Assembly (NCBI GenBank): GCA_022478985.1
Contig: JAKSZP010004212.1
Coordinates: 1-64,000, forward strand
Origin: Massospora cicadina
Lineage: Eukaryota > Entomophthoromycota > Entomophthoromycetes > Entomophthorales > Entomophthoraceae
Reading direction: 5' to 3'
DNA: 64,000 nucleotides
Shown here piece after piece: positions 41,691-53,286 of the stretch. Position 1 is the first letter of the stretch, and each line of letters starts with the position of its first letter. The notes under the pieces are model-generated. The model did not search any database, had not been told where the DNA came from, and was given only the letters and a program-made list of their open reading frames with translations. The position numbers were made by a program, and so were the translations under genes.

Positions 41691-43840
41691 AATTTTTGGG
41701 GGAAAGTTTTTAATGGAAAATTTAAGAAAGAAAAATCGACCAACAATTTTCTCAGTGCGATGTGACTGATTAAATAGTGGTCAATTGGAGTGGAAACAAG
41801 CTGGGATTGGGTCCCTCAAGTTTGACCTAACTGGAGAATTATTTGGGAATGGGGACAGATAAGTTTACTGGGAACTGACATTGAAGGAGTTGGCAGCAGG
41901 CTGAGTTGCTGTTGGTTCAACCTCAAACGCCCAAACCAAGACTTGACTGCATTTCTGGCGGTTGGCACGACGGCATCTAGCCTGACAAGCAATGGGAATC
42001 CCCCAAGGCCACCCCACATAGGGGCAGTCCCAATTGGTTGGGAATGAGTTCAGGATTCCCAACCCGCCCGTGCCTGGTCGCTGGGCCACTAGTTTGTTAA
42101 AAGCGTTACATTGGCCACAACGCCTGATTAGCTGGAAGGGAGCTTTGAACTATTGTCAATGGTGTCCGATGCTGCTACCTGCACATTGGGGATCATCCAT
42201 GAAGATTTTGGGAGGGGGTTAATTTTGATGATCAAGGTATTGAATGAATCAATACCATCAGCAATTCTGGCCGATGGTTCAATCTTCATTCCTTTTTGAC
42301 TATGTGGATCCTGATCATTGGGCTCATTTCCACTCGTTTTTGGACTAATCAACTTCATTTTGTTAATTTTGGTGCAAATTTCCTTGATCAGGTGTACAAG
42401 TTCGGGAGAGGTAAATGTGGGCACTGGGGAGGGATCTGAAGAGGTAGAGCTGTTACCCAGCGCTCGTCTACCATGTGGGCGAGATCACCCTGGGTGATGA
42501 GGGGTACAGCCATCCTCTTCAGAGCCTTTTTGCTTGGAAATGGGAAGAGGGCCCGATCAATACACAGGGGACGTTCCCATGGACTTACAATCTAATGGCC
42601 ATTGATTTCTCATACTGTTTGTTAATCATCTCAATAAATGTATCAAGGCCATTCCCTTTCTTCACCTTTGCTAAAACTACCGCCTAATTTATATATAAAT
42701 AAAGTAGCAACCTACATGAAATTCTAACATAATACTCTCATACAATGGATAAGAACTTTTGGTCATTACAGGTGCAAAAATTAACCAAACTAATTTGATC
42801 TATTCAAGTGTTTAACACCCCTATTATCCTTCAATCTATGGGATGTTAGAGAGAGTTAACATTACTTTAATCTCAACCCTTTAAAAAGGCCTAAACATAC
42901 CCTCTACATAGACCACTATATTTATCTAATGAAATTCTAGCTTGCCAAATAAAATTCCTTAATATCAAAATGGCCCCTTTTAAGCTTTGTATGTTAGAAA
43001 TCCCCAATTGCCTATAAAGTGAAATATATGATAGACCATGCCTCGCCTAAAGCCCCTTGTAGGACTTCCATTTTAATCTCGATGGTGCTATGCCTAAGAA
43101 TCCTGATAGTCAATACTTGAGGCCAACTAAGTCGCATGACAAGTATATCATTTTTATTTAAAAGTGTGCCTAGTCACTGCTTATGTCCCTTCAGCTAGAG
43201 TATCCATCCTATGGTAAGTATGGCAAAATGGACTTATTGAAGTCAAGTACCAAAATGAGATATAGATATAACGAAGTAACTTTATTATAGTATAAATCAG
43301 GGGTTTTTATATGTCACAATTAACAATATAAATCCCAAAAGGAAAATGATTAGTAAAAATAATAGAGGGGGAAATCCAGAAGGGAGGCTCTTGGTCAGGC
43401 GATATATTCCAGATGCTATGATGCCCTTGTATAATATTTTTGATAGGGAAAATATGTTTAATAGAATACCCAAGTTGGATGAGACTTTGTGTCATTTAGG
43501 TTGATCATTTGGCAGCTTCTTGAATATATCCTTTTCTGGATTTATCTTAATTTGCGGCCTTAAATGCCACTACAAGTAGTTGTCACCTGACCTTCAGATG
43601 ATACATCATTTTTGATGAGGCATGAATTAATTCAGGGTATCTTAGGCTCAATTTGGTTTATCAGAGTTTTAATAGAGTTGACTAGATCTGTGCTGACCAT
43701 CAATCTCTCCAGGCATTTTATTGAAGTAATGGACTTAAACTTTTCATGATTCTAAATGTTGATTCAGCTGAGGGAGTTGAATGGTCAATATTCCTCCCAT
43801 CATGTCTGATATCAGGATATCTGATATCACCTTTTTTAAG
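41691..43840. other. Unassigned 2.1-kb repeat-like stretch
   Basis: Short frames occur on both strands (for example 42128-42424 minus, 42475-42687 plus, 43307-43495 minus) with no domain I can name. The AT-rich part from 42.7 kb resembles decayed TE sequence. No LTR ends with target duplication were found. The integrase remnants on the minus strand begin just beyond it. Confidence 0.35.
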
Positions 43841-43879
43841 AATATTTGCAAGTGATTACCATTGCAAGAATTGGCTATG

Positions 43880-44460
43880 AATGCGGTTGATAGTTACTCC
43901 AGTTTCCATAGACTTAATTAAGTATCTGTCTCCACGTTTGTATGCAATAGCGTATGGCCCATCCCATCATATAATCTAGTTTTCCTCCTCAGGGTGCTAT
44001 TCAATTGTGATATATATGACTAGGTCTGAAATCTCAAAGGTGGGTAAAGGTTGGCGAGCTACATTTGTTGCTTGACCATTCCTTGTAAGCGTTTTGGCCA
44101 GATTTGTCATTGCCTCTGACTGAAGTTCTATAATCTTCTGGGCTAATCTTCTTAGTACTTTATCAGGCTCTTTGCTATTATCACCAGTAATTTCTCAGGC
44201 TAATAGAGCTGAGATTCCAGGTTCTCTTCCATATAAGGCCTTGAAGAGAGACTTTTTAATAATTTGATGGAAACTTATCTGACAAGCCATTAATGCTTCT
44301 GGGAGGTATTGTTCCCAGTGTAAAGGATTGGTGGTGGCCATCTTGCGTAGTATTGTGACCAATTTCCCATTTGCACTTTCTACATTCCATTAGTTGATGG
44401 GTTGTAAGGCGCCTATAATAAATGATGAGTTCCCATCCTCATAGCTAAGATCCTCACGAC
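43880..44460 (-). pseudogene. Integrase C-terminal core and GPY/F module of the minus-strand gypsy
   Basis: Minus-strand fragments include GALQPIN and NVESANG (about 44360-44420), the region around the third catalytic Glu; the E is present. A LVTILRKMATTNPLHWEQYL block follows at about 44285-44350, then FEISDLVIYI (near 44030), and WWDGPYAIAYKRGDRYLIKS near 43915-43975, an excellent GPY/F match. Stops interrupt the frame. Confidence 0.65.
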
Positions 44461-44623
44461 TCTTGACATAAAATTCTTCGTGTTATCGCTTAGTAAAACC
44501 TGTGGGCAGATGTGCCTAGTAAAAATGTTTTAATTAAAAACTAGCAGTAGCTTTAGCGTTCTGTGTGGGAATGGAAATTGCTATAATCCACTACGTGAAA
44601 TGATCAATACCTACTAGGATTTA

Positions 44624-45112
44624 TCAATTTTCTCCTGTGGATTCAGGAAGTGGACCTACGATATCTAAACTGATGGTATGAAACGGCTGCTGAGGGGTCA
44701 TAGGCTGATACTTATACTTGGCCTTATGCGGCTTCTGCTTTTTACAAGTGATGCAAGCATCTAAGACTTTTCCTAAAGAGTCCAGTATTCCTTCCCAACA
44801 GTAGCGATCCTTGATCCATTTGTAAGTTTTCTTGGCTCCTCCATATCCTAAAGTATTGTGGGCTTCCATTATAACTGGTACCCCTTCAGAAGGTCGCAAG
44901 TAAGGTAGCCAGTTGATTTTGACTTTCTTGTAAAGTAATCTTTCAAAAACCTTCATATTTTGAGCATGTCGTCTAAGCATCTTCTGAACTGGTTCATCTT
45001 CGTCCTCCCAAGAGTCTGTCTTCATGAGTAGGTCATGTAACCGTTTAGCTTTGCTATTGTCAAGATATAGTAGGGGAAGTTGAGTCACTCCGTCTACGTC
45101 CATGTGTTTCAT
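44624..45112 (-). pseudogene. Integrase H2C2 finger and core start, long open frame
   Basis: A 162-codon minus-strand frame. EAHNTLGYGGAKKTYKWIKD has the first His, but the second is Tyr where His is usual. CITC supplies the Cys pair. LDIVGPLPEST contains the first catalytic Asp of the D,D-35-E core. The frame ends at a stop near 44624, after which the integrase continues in other frames. Confidence 0.65.
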
Positions 45113-45222
45113 TCCAACTCAGTGAATGATATTCATGTCATAGCGCTGAAGCTAGAGACCATATGGTTAATCTTCAAGTAGTATCTCTAATGTTTTTCAG
45201 CCACTACAAGAAGCATGGTCTG

Positions 45223-45510
45223 TCACAACTGTAAATTTTGTACTGTAAAAGAATGGCTAGAATTTTTCACCGCCAGAACAGTTAAGCACTTTTTATCTGT
45301 GACGCTATAACTTTGCTCAGCTTTGGAAAGTGTGTTTCTATAATATGACACCGGGTGGTCAATTCTGTTCTCATTCAGTTGATAAATGATTGCGCCTATG
45401 GCTAAGTCGGAGGCGTCTGTAAAAAATGAATGGGTTCCCATGGTCAAAATGTCATAAGATTGGTTGTCTTTTCACCAAACTCTTCAAGACTCAAATGCAG
45501 TTTGTTGCTC
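45223..45510 (-). pseudogene. RNase H domain of the minus-strand gypsy, truncated
   Basis: HSFFTDASDLAIGAIIYQL and YSVTDKKCLTVLAVKNSSHS are standard gypsy RNase H blocks (TDAS near 45408-45426). The upstream residues just before the LTR junction (45450-45510) still fit the RT-RNase H connection. The break at 45511 is therefore within pol. Confidence 0.65.
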
Positions 45511-45511
45511 T

Positions 45512-46134
45512 TGTCAGGATGTGGGGATCAAATCCTAACTGGACCTATGTTGATTCAGGGCCTTAAAGCTCCTGGTGAGTTAGTAGGCCCTAAGATCCAA
45601 GGAAAGCTACAATAGGACTAATAGTATATGAGAAACGACCTTTATATAGATAGAGCCTCAAGGGATTTATAGTACCTTAAGGTTAAGTGTGGGATAGGCG
45701 AGAAGATTCAGTATAGGTGAAAGGTAGATGGGAGCTAGGCGATAAGTGCCTAGATAAAGGAAATCTCATCATCAATTGATGATAGAGTAATATAAAAATA
45801 CTAATGATACAGATGGAAATCGAATAATTCTCAGCAAAAGTTGGCAGTAAATCCCTAAATGACCATTTGATTGAGTTTCAACATTGAAAGGATATTTTAC
45901 TGCAACCCAATTGATTAATAAAATTATTTTGACATCCTCATCTCTAGGCACCGGTGTCAATTCACATTTACTTATCTATAAATTAATATTATGGTTTAAG
46001 TATTGACCCTGACACTTCATATTGGCTCAACTCAAGTTAATGAGGAGCCTGATTTGTCATTCGCTAATAATTGACTATTAGTGAGGTGATACCTCTATAA
46101 AGAGGCTTCACCCAATAAAGGGCGAATCCTGACA
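45512..46134 (-). repeat. Left LTR of the second non-autonomous element (3' LTR in minus orientation)
   Basis: 623 bp. Blocks ttgattcagggcc, aaagctacaataggactaa and tagatagagcctcaaggga recur in the right LTR halves at 47072-47202 and 53287-53745. The adjoining minus-strand tract GCTTGAAGAGGGTTC is the likely polypurine tract. Confidence 0.65.
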
Positions 46135-47071
46135 GAACCCTCTTCAAGCCTCAGCTAGGGGTCAGGATCCAGGACAAGGGTCTCCAGATCCATTTGGCAC
46201 AGTTCAGTATGAGCATCAGGAGCAATCAAGACCCTGGTTCTCATATCTTTGTAAAACAAAGTGGGATCCAAACGCATTAGGGTTGTATGAGCCAGAGGTA
46301 GCTGGCATGGACTAAATGAGGAGATCTGGTATCCTAGGCTTTAATCTCTGGAAAAACATAGGTGACAGGGCAACTTAATGCCTGGCCGATTTTAGAGCGC
46401 TTCAGCATTGAGTGCTAGCATTTAGAAAAATCATTGGGGACATGGCCCAAAAACTAAACATGACTGATAGATGGAGCTAGCTCTACCCAATTTAATGGGG
46501 AGCACGATTCAGAGGTCATCAAAACTAGGTGATTCAGTAAGCAACCACTTCTTGTGGTTCTGTTGTAAAATTTCAGAGATGGGACAGGAGGTTCTGCAAT
46601 TTTTAATTAAATTAAAGATTAGGGTTAGTAAAATAAATAAAATATTTAGTTTTAGTATTATAAAAAATCTTTTGGATTATCCTCAGATTTAGTCTCTGGT
46701 AACTTTTATACAGAAAAACACTGGCAAATTGGCCCTGGTAGAGCCATTGGCAGTATAGCTGGCATCAGGGATGGCCCCATAAAAGATTGGATCAGATGGT
46801 GTTGCCTCGCCTGATCCTACGTTATGTTTTGGGGTGCCTTTGGACCTTTTTGGCATCTTACGCTGTCCACGCATTGTTGGAGGTCATCCTCTTATCCTGG
46901 TCTTGAGCACTTTGAGAGTGAGCAGGGGCCAGGGTAGATCATCGTGGGTTTTTGAGGCCCAGGGTAGTTCATCCTGGGTTTTGAGGCCCAGGGCAATGAT
47001 CGCTCCTCCTACTTCCTGGGTTGTAGTTGGCCTGGGGAGCTTGGGGGCACCTGGAAGGGAGCATCATTTTG
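46135..47071 (-). other. Short internal region of the second non-autonomous LTR element
   Basis: The only frame of note is 46689-46874 minus (MRGQRKMPKRSKGTPKHNVG...), a very basic start that could be a gag relic next to the PBS end. No pol motif is present. A 29-31-bp tandem repeat lies at 46925-47003. Confidence 0.4.
46925..47003. repeat. ~29-bp tandem repeat (2.6 copies)
   Basis: Units start ggcccagggtagttcatcct (46956-46984), with a diverged copy on the left (46925-46955) and a partial copy on the right (46985-47003). It lies just inside the right LTR of the non-autonomous element. Confidence 0.55.
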
Positions 47072-47202
47072 TTGGGATGAAGAAGATTAAACCCTAACTG
47101 GCACTTTGTTGATTCAGGGCCTGGAAGCTCCTGGCGAATTAGTAAGTCTAAGGGATGAGAAAAGCTACAGTAGGACTAAGAGTATGTGAGAAAAGGTATT
47201 TA
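47072..47202 (-). repeat. Right LTR of the second non-autonomous element, first half
   Basis: Starts tgttgggatgaagaag and aligns with 45512-45640. It breaks off at agaaaaggtattta (47189-47202), which is the target duplication of the inserted LINE. Confidence 0.6.
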
Positions 47203-47676
47203 GGGAGCTAGGTAGGGTAAGCTGGGGCCTTCACATGGTGCAACCGAGGAAAGCTTGTGGAAACATGAGTGAGTAGCTAACACCAGAACCCAGAGAGGCG
47301 CCCTGGAAAGGTCCAGTAGTGGCCTGGATGGGGAGTGGGATGGAAGCTAATGACTGTGACCCAACATGTTGTCGCAGGTGCTTCCACTCTCCTTTGGGGG
47401 GGAATATGAGCATGAAGGGGGAGGCAAGAGTCAGGTGTATCATCTGTCACACTACTTTCCTATGAAGCGGGGCGCTACAAAAGCAGGTCTCAGCAACAAG
47501 GGTGGGCAATCCTGATTGGCTGAGCTTCGGCTCACCTGTCTACAATAATCACTGCAGTTTTCTAGGTTGGCCTGAAACCTGGATAGCATCCAGTAGCTTA
47601 CGTGGGCTTACACTGGTGCAGCGAAAGGTGAGAGCACTCACATACCAAAATGACGGACTGACCCAAAAGGGCAGTG

Positions 47677-48777
47677 ATGGTTCCCGCACAAAAAGGGCCC
47701 AGAGAGCAAACTTCATCACAAAACCAAACTGGAGAGACCAACTCCATTAACAAATCAACAGCGGGGGTGGCTTCTGCTACAGAGGGGGCTTTGGTCTCCT
47801 TTGTTGAAGAAGCTGCTAATGGATTTGGTGTTGGAACCAAGCTTTTCGAAGTGGGGAACTCCAGCCCATCCAAGGATCTGACAGAGAGCATGGTGGGGAG
47901 CCTCAAGAGGGTTCACGCCATGGAAGTGAAGACGGGATGGTCCAAGGAGATGCTCATGGTCAGGGTGATTGAGGTGTGTGGGTTCGCCCCACTCCATATT
48001 TCACGTTTGGCTCCTGGGTTGAAACTTATGACCTTCCAGTCTAAGCTTCAAAAGGAACACGTTTTGGCTGCCAGTTTGAGCACAAAGAATGAGGAGGCCA
48101 TATGTCTTGACATTGGCACCAAGATCGGAAGGTTCATTCTGAGGGATGTACCACCTGTGATCACTAGAGGGGCCATGATGTCTCAGCTGAAAGGCTTTGG
48201 CAGAGTGATCTCCTTTAATGAGAACAAGCTGTTAAAGAACTTGAAGCAGAAGGACGGTAGCTTTAAAAAGTTCACCATATGATCTGGGGACTGGGTTTTG
48301 AAGGTTAAACTTTTGAAATCATATGGGGAGTTACCTCGTTCAGTCACTGTGGGGACCTGGAGTGTCCCTGTGGTACCGCTGGACAGGTGCTTATTGTGTG
48401 GTGCGAAGGGGCACATCAGAGCCAAATGTCCTCAGGTTCAACCTCCTGCGGCAGTGGCCAAGCCTAGCGGGCCTAGCGCGGGGGTGCCAGTGATGGTGCC
48501 CTCTGAGAAGTAGAAGTTGGCTCTCCAGAAGGCGTTGGAGAAGCTGACTGAGATGTCAGTCAAAGCAAGGGAGGAGGCTGCGGCTGGCATCACTTTGGAG
48601 GCGGTGACTGGAGTGCTGAAAAGCGTGAGGAAGGTCAACAAGGAGTCAAAACGCTCCTGGCAGGCGAGGGAAGCAATGAGACTCCAAATCGAGCTGAGTG
48701 GCGCCTTGGCACAGTCCGCAAAGGACATTATGAAGGCGGTCGCCTCCCAAACGGATGGGGTTCTCCCCATCACTTGA
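47677..48777 (+). pseudogene. LINE ORF1 with CCHC knuckle, two in-frame stops
   Basis: One frame runs from the ATG at 47677 to 48777, broken only by TGA at 48280-48282 and TAG at 48511-48513. The region before the knuckle has an RNA-binding fold-like pattern (VIEVCGFAPLHISRLAPG). CLLCGAKGHIRAKC at 48388-48429 is a perfect C-x2-C-x4-H-x4-C knuckle. The C-terminus (48517-48777) is a long Ala/Lys/Glu-rich coiled coil, likely for multimerisation. The family length would be about 366 codons. Confidence 0.7.
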
Positions 48778-49109
48778 TCACATAAGAGGTGGGCGACCAT
48801 AAGGGATGTGGGTGTGACAGAGCGCGCGAGGCCCATAGGGGAAGAAGCGGAGGTGAGGGAGGTGTTGCCTGCTAGCAATAAGGGGCCAATGCCTTCTAAC
48901 ACACAATGCCTCCAACTGAAGCGGAGGGTCTATTGAGGACCCTGGGAATGGCAAGATTCTGGAGGATGCTGTGACCAAGCAGCCTCCACCCCCAGCTCAG
49001 TCTAGTACTGAAAAGGGGAGGAAGAAACGTGGTCCCACTAACCAGCTGAGGTGGAAGAGGATGGGGACCCCCCAGATCCTGACACTGAGGCCTCTTCAGT
49101 TTTGAACCT

Positions 49110-49932
49110 ATGGCAATCAGGGTTGAATTTGCTAACGCGCGGGGTCTGAATAGACTCAAGCAGTGGCAGTGGGTAAAACTCCGATTGCAACAGCATGGGA
49201 TAGATATCGGCTTCCTCACTGAGACTAAGTCCAAACCTGGGGTGGAAGAGGACTGGGTTTTCAAGTTCCCTCATAAACAATCATTTTACTTCATTTGATG
49301 GATCAACCAAACTCAGACTCACCCTTAGGGGAGGGAAAGAGGTAGGGGGAGAAGCCAAGGGGGGTATCTTGGTCTGGTGGGCAGACAAGGTTAAGGTGTT
49401 GGATAAAGGGGTATTGGTTCCTGGAAGAGCAGTGGCAGTAATGTCACTGTTTGGAGAGGAATCAATTTGGTTTATCGGCATATACGCGCCCAATTCTGGA
49501 TCTGAATGGAAGGCCTTCTTCCAGAAGGTCGGCCTAAGGATTCAGGAGGAAGGCATTGGGGGGTCGGTAGTGCTAGAGGGAGACATGAACTGTGTCTGCT
49601 TTAGGGATGACAGGGTTGGGGCCTCAGGCAACTGGAGCTCTGATCCTGGAGCCCACTAGTTTTCCAGTTTAATGATCGACCTTGGCCTACTGGATGTGTG
49701 GAAAGCTGGCTGTGGTGAGGAGGGAGAGACTGGGTGGACTCACATCCAGGGGGATCATTTCTCCTGCATTGACCTTGTGTCAGTGCCCCAGCCTCTCCTG
49801 AGTTGCTGCAAGTTGATCCTTCGGAATCATGATCCAGGAGCTTCAGACCACAGGCCCCTGGAACTACAGATCAGTGAACCTCAGGTTGCTCTTGCAGGGA
49901 AAGGGATCTGGAGACTGAACCTGAACTCCTGA
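49110..49932 (+). pseudogene. LINE ORF2 apurinic endonuclease domain
   Basis: ORF2 starts at an ATG at 49110 with MAIRVEFANARGLNRLKQWQ. It then shows TETKS, WFIGIYAPNSGSEWKAFF (near 49472-49525), VLEGDMNC (near 49570) and SDHRPLELQ with the catalytic SDH at 49843-49851. A frameshift near 49300-49330 and a TAG near 49657 interrupt it. All catalytic motifs are intact, unlike the LINE at 34308. Confidence 0.7.
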
Positions 49933-50177
49933 AGTGGAGTCCACTTCATGATATCATGAGGAAGAAGGTGAGGTGGTGGAGAAGCCAGATTGTGGGGAAG
50001 CCAGATGCGCCAGTAAAATGGATGCAGCTGAAGGCTGATCTCAAGTTGGCTTGTGAAATCTTTGGGAGGCAGCTAGGGGCCATGCGTTCGAGGTATGAAA
50101 CCTTGTAGAGGAGCTTCAAAAGTACCTGCAAGCAGGCTATGGCCATGGGGGCATCTGCCTACATGGCCAAGGCTTAA

Positions 50178-51690
50178 TTGTATGCAAAATCGATGGGAGC
50201 CTTTATGGTGGACCGCCTCAAACAAAGGAAGTCTAGATGGGATGAGGACTCTAACAGCAATGTGGTCCTACTCCGTAAGGCAGTAGGGGCATTCAGACCT
50301 TCAGCAAGGATCTTGTCACTTTGTGATGGGGGAGTTGAGGTGAAGGATGCAGCTCGCATGGCTGAGGTGGCCAAATCCTACTATGAGGACCTTTGTGGCC
50401 TCTCTGAGAATGATCTGGAGGCATCCAAAGTACTCTTAAGCGGACTGGGAGTACTGCCAAAGGAGACTCAGCTGCACCTATGTAGCAAGATCTGAAAATC
50501 GGAGGTGTCAGACGCCATCCACAAGGGCAAGAATGGCAAGGCTTCTGGGGAGGATGGGTTGATCTTGGAGCTCTTCAAGTTATTTCGGGCAGAAATGTCT
50601 GAAATGCTTGCTGAGCTGTACAACCAACTCCTAGCCTCTGGTACAATTGAGCCGGCGTTTTCAAAGGGTGTAGTGGTGGTGTTGTATAAGAAGGGCGATC
50701 CCTCCCTCATGGGGAACTATCAGCCTTTAACCCTGCTTAACGTTGACTATAAGATCTTAATGAAGATCTTAACCAATCAACTAAATGGGGTTGTGGCAGA
50801 GGTTGTTGGGAAAGAGCAGAATGGGTTCATCCCAGGACGCTCAATTACTGACAACTTGATTCTGCTTCACCTGATAGAAGAGTGGGCAAGTAAACAGTAT
50901 GATCAGAGGGGGTGGCTACTGTTTCTTGATCAAGAGAAGGCGTATGATCAGGTGAATCATGAGTTTCTTTGGGAAGTGTTAAGTAGGGTTGGAATCAAGG
51001 GCATTTGCTGAGACTGCTTAAAGCAATTTATGAGAAGGCCTCATCGGTTGTCAATATCAATGGGGTCCTCTCCCACCCCTTTAGGGTGTGTAGGGGCGTG
51101 CGTCAAGGAGACCCTCTATCTCCCTTGTTGTTTGTTTTTGCAATAGAGACCCTTTCAGTGGCTCTCAGAAAGTCAGACTGGAGGAAACTTACCATCAATG
51201 GCGAGGAGTACTCTCATTCAATGTTTGTGGATGATACCTGGATTTATGTTTTGTCTGAGGAGGAGGAGAAGGTGGTGATGAACATTCTGAAGATGTACCA
51301 AAATGAAAGCAATGCTAAGGTCAATCTGTTGAAATCCAGGGATTGGCCCATCGGCAGAATGGCGATGTTGGGTGTGGCACCAAAGAGCTCAATCCCCTGG
51401 ATGGCAACAGGGGAGGAGTTTCTGTACCTTGGGTGTCCCATCCCTGGGCGAGCGTCACCGCATGATATTTGGCTCAAACTTGAAGTGGACTTTAAAAAAG
51501 TGGCTTGGAAGTGGCAATGGCTCAACTTATCGTGGCAGGGCCATTGTCATGAACACTTTCATTCTTTCCAGACTATGGTACATTGCCAGATTTGTTCCAC
51601 CGCTGGCATCTTCCATCAGAAGAATACAGAGTTAAATCATTCAGTTCATTTGGCAAGGGCGAGCGTCAAAAACCAGTTACTCTAACTTGT
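50178..51690 (+). pseudogene. LINE ORF2 reverse transcriptase
   Basis: The frame is open from 50178 to 51011 apart from TGA at 50493-50495. Blocks: LYKKGDPSLMGNYQPLTLLN, EQNGFIPGRSITDNLILLHL and LFLDQEKAYDQVNHEFLWEV. A one-base shift near 51005 leads to the next frame (51005-51685), with FRVCRGVRQGDPLSPLLF and the catalytic FVDD at 51224-51235. The post-RT domain continues in two frames (51372-51635 and 51687-52175). Confidence 0.8.
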
Positions 51691-52700
51691 GTCAGGAGGT
51701 GAAGAAGGGGGGCATTGGTCTGATTAACTTTGGGAGTATGATCAAAGCACTGCAGCTGAAATGGATTGCATGGGTCGCTCGGGAGGGAAAATCCATCTGT
51801 TGGTCTACAATACTGGAGGACTACCTCTCTAAGGCTTGCAAGGACAGTTCGAACAAGGATCTTGGTGTTAGCTGGGGCATCAATCAAGGGGCCATTCTGA
51901 GCGCGGTGAACTTACCAGGCTACTGGAAGGATTACTTTAGAGCTTGGGTGGGCAGCAAGGGTATATTAGAGGGTGGAGAGTGGACCATTGAAAGGATCCG
52001 GGCAATTCCCCTTTGGGGAGGAGCTTGGGGACTGGAGATGGAACCTCATCTGCGCAAGGCCTTCAAGCACTTTATTGGGCGGTCCACTGGGGGGACCTCC
52101 TTGATGGCGACAGCTGGAGTGTGCTTAGGGTGGAAGCAGCTAATAATGTTGCCAGTACCTCCAAGGTGCTGGTAAGGAAGGCATGGGATGTTGTGGAAGC
52201 AACTGAACTGTCTTCTTGCTGGAGGAAGCAATTCCTTCTCTGGCTGCATTAGAGGCTGGGGAAGCCCATTTAGAAGGTCGTGGAGGGCAGGATTGGTGGG
52301 TGTTCCCGTGAGGAAGAGAAGGCTGGAGATACTCCAGATGGGAAAGCCTCTTCGTCCTTTGGGACTGGCTCAAGGTGGGGGGAGGTAGCGGTGTCTGCCT
52401 CTCAGATTTCACAACCGCCAGATTCTGGAAGCTACAAGACAGAGAGCTTTGCCGACATACTTGTCCCAGATCACTTACAAAATGCGACCTGTCCTGATGG
52501 ACCTGTGGGAGAGGAGGGTTAAGGGATGCTGGTCTATACCAGTTCAGAACTTTCTTCTAACTTTGCAGCAACATCCTGGTCACTGGAGCGACTCTGCAGA
52601 AGTGGAGTAAGAATAAGAAGGATGATCTTCTGTATGCCTGTAAGATATGTGGAAGGGTGGAAATGGCAAAGCACATCTTCACAGAGTGTCTGGCAGCGGA
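51687..52700 (+). pseudogene. LINE ORF2 post-RT region and C-terminal zinc finger
   Basis: GGIGLINFGSMIKALQLKWI (near 51710-51770) is the conserved post-RT block also seen in the other LINEs (GMGLLDFKAHAAKILGTWI). Several shifts follow. CKICGRVEMAKHIFTEC at 52639-52689 is the C-x2-C-x7-H-x4-C finger. Confidence 0.65.
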
Positions 52701-53286
52701 TGCTGTGTGGAGTAGTGTTCTCCTTTGGTATGAAGCATATCAACCAGGGTGTAAGTTATCCTCTGGTCATCTCGCATGGCCAGAGATCCTGACTGCGTAT
52801 GCCCCACCAAGTCTGCTTGCAGATAAGGAGGGGCTCAGGGTATGGTGCACGATATGGGGGGAGGTGATGTATGGTCTATGGCTTGCCAAAAACCAGCGTT
52901 GCTTCCCTTCAGAAGGAATCCAGGCAACAAGCTCCCTGGCCATAGTCAAGCGACGGCTAGAAATAGCTGTAGAAAGCTATGGCAATCCTTTTCCTCAAGT
53001 AAGTCCAACTTGGGGGTCAGTCTGGTCTCATTCCTTGCAATAAGGGAAGGGAGGCATATCTTTGAACTGGCTGGGTAGCCTTTGCTACCTGGTATACCAA
53101 ACAGTGAAGAATATGTCAGTTTAGGAATGGTGTGAGCCACCCCATCCGCGGTCAGGCCCACTTCAGTGGTGCTTAGATTCGCGCAGCCCCAGTGCGGCGG
53201 GGGGTAGTACCCCAGGTTTTATCCCACAAAGTTGCATGCACTGGGTGCCCTAACGGGCACACAAAAACTCAAAGAAAAGGTATTTA

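Larger units (their letters stand above)
43850..45511 (-). mobile_element. Minus-strand Ty3/gypsy fragment (RNase H to GPY/F)
   Basis: Reading right to left: RNase H (45223-45510), H2C2 finger and integrase start (44624-45112), integrase core (about 44200-44620) and GPY/F module (about 43890-43980). The 5' part (gag, protease, RT) is missing because the fragment ends abruptly at 45511 against an LTR that starts TGTCAGGAT. No own LTR is visible. Confidence 0.65.
47203..53272 (+). mobile_element. LINE (Tad1/L1-like), 6.07 kb, inserted in an LTR
   Basis: An exact 14-bp duplication AGAAAAGGTATTTA lies at 47189-47202 and 53273-53286, and the LTR sequence resumes in register on the right. The element has a 0.47-kb leader, ORF1 with CCHC knuckle, ORF2 with endonuclease, RT and a C-terminal C-x2-C-x7-H-x4-C finger, and a GC-rich 3' UTR (53100-53260). 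It lacks the tgtccatcccctggt tail of the other LINEs, so it is a different family. Frames carry only a few stops and shifts. Confidence 0.75.

Noticed and set aside
42128..42424. Minus-strand 98-codon ORF as a host gene
   Set aside because: No signal, domain or neighbour supports it, and the surrounding sequence looks like decayed repeat; left unassigned.
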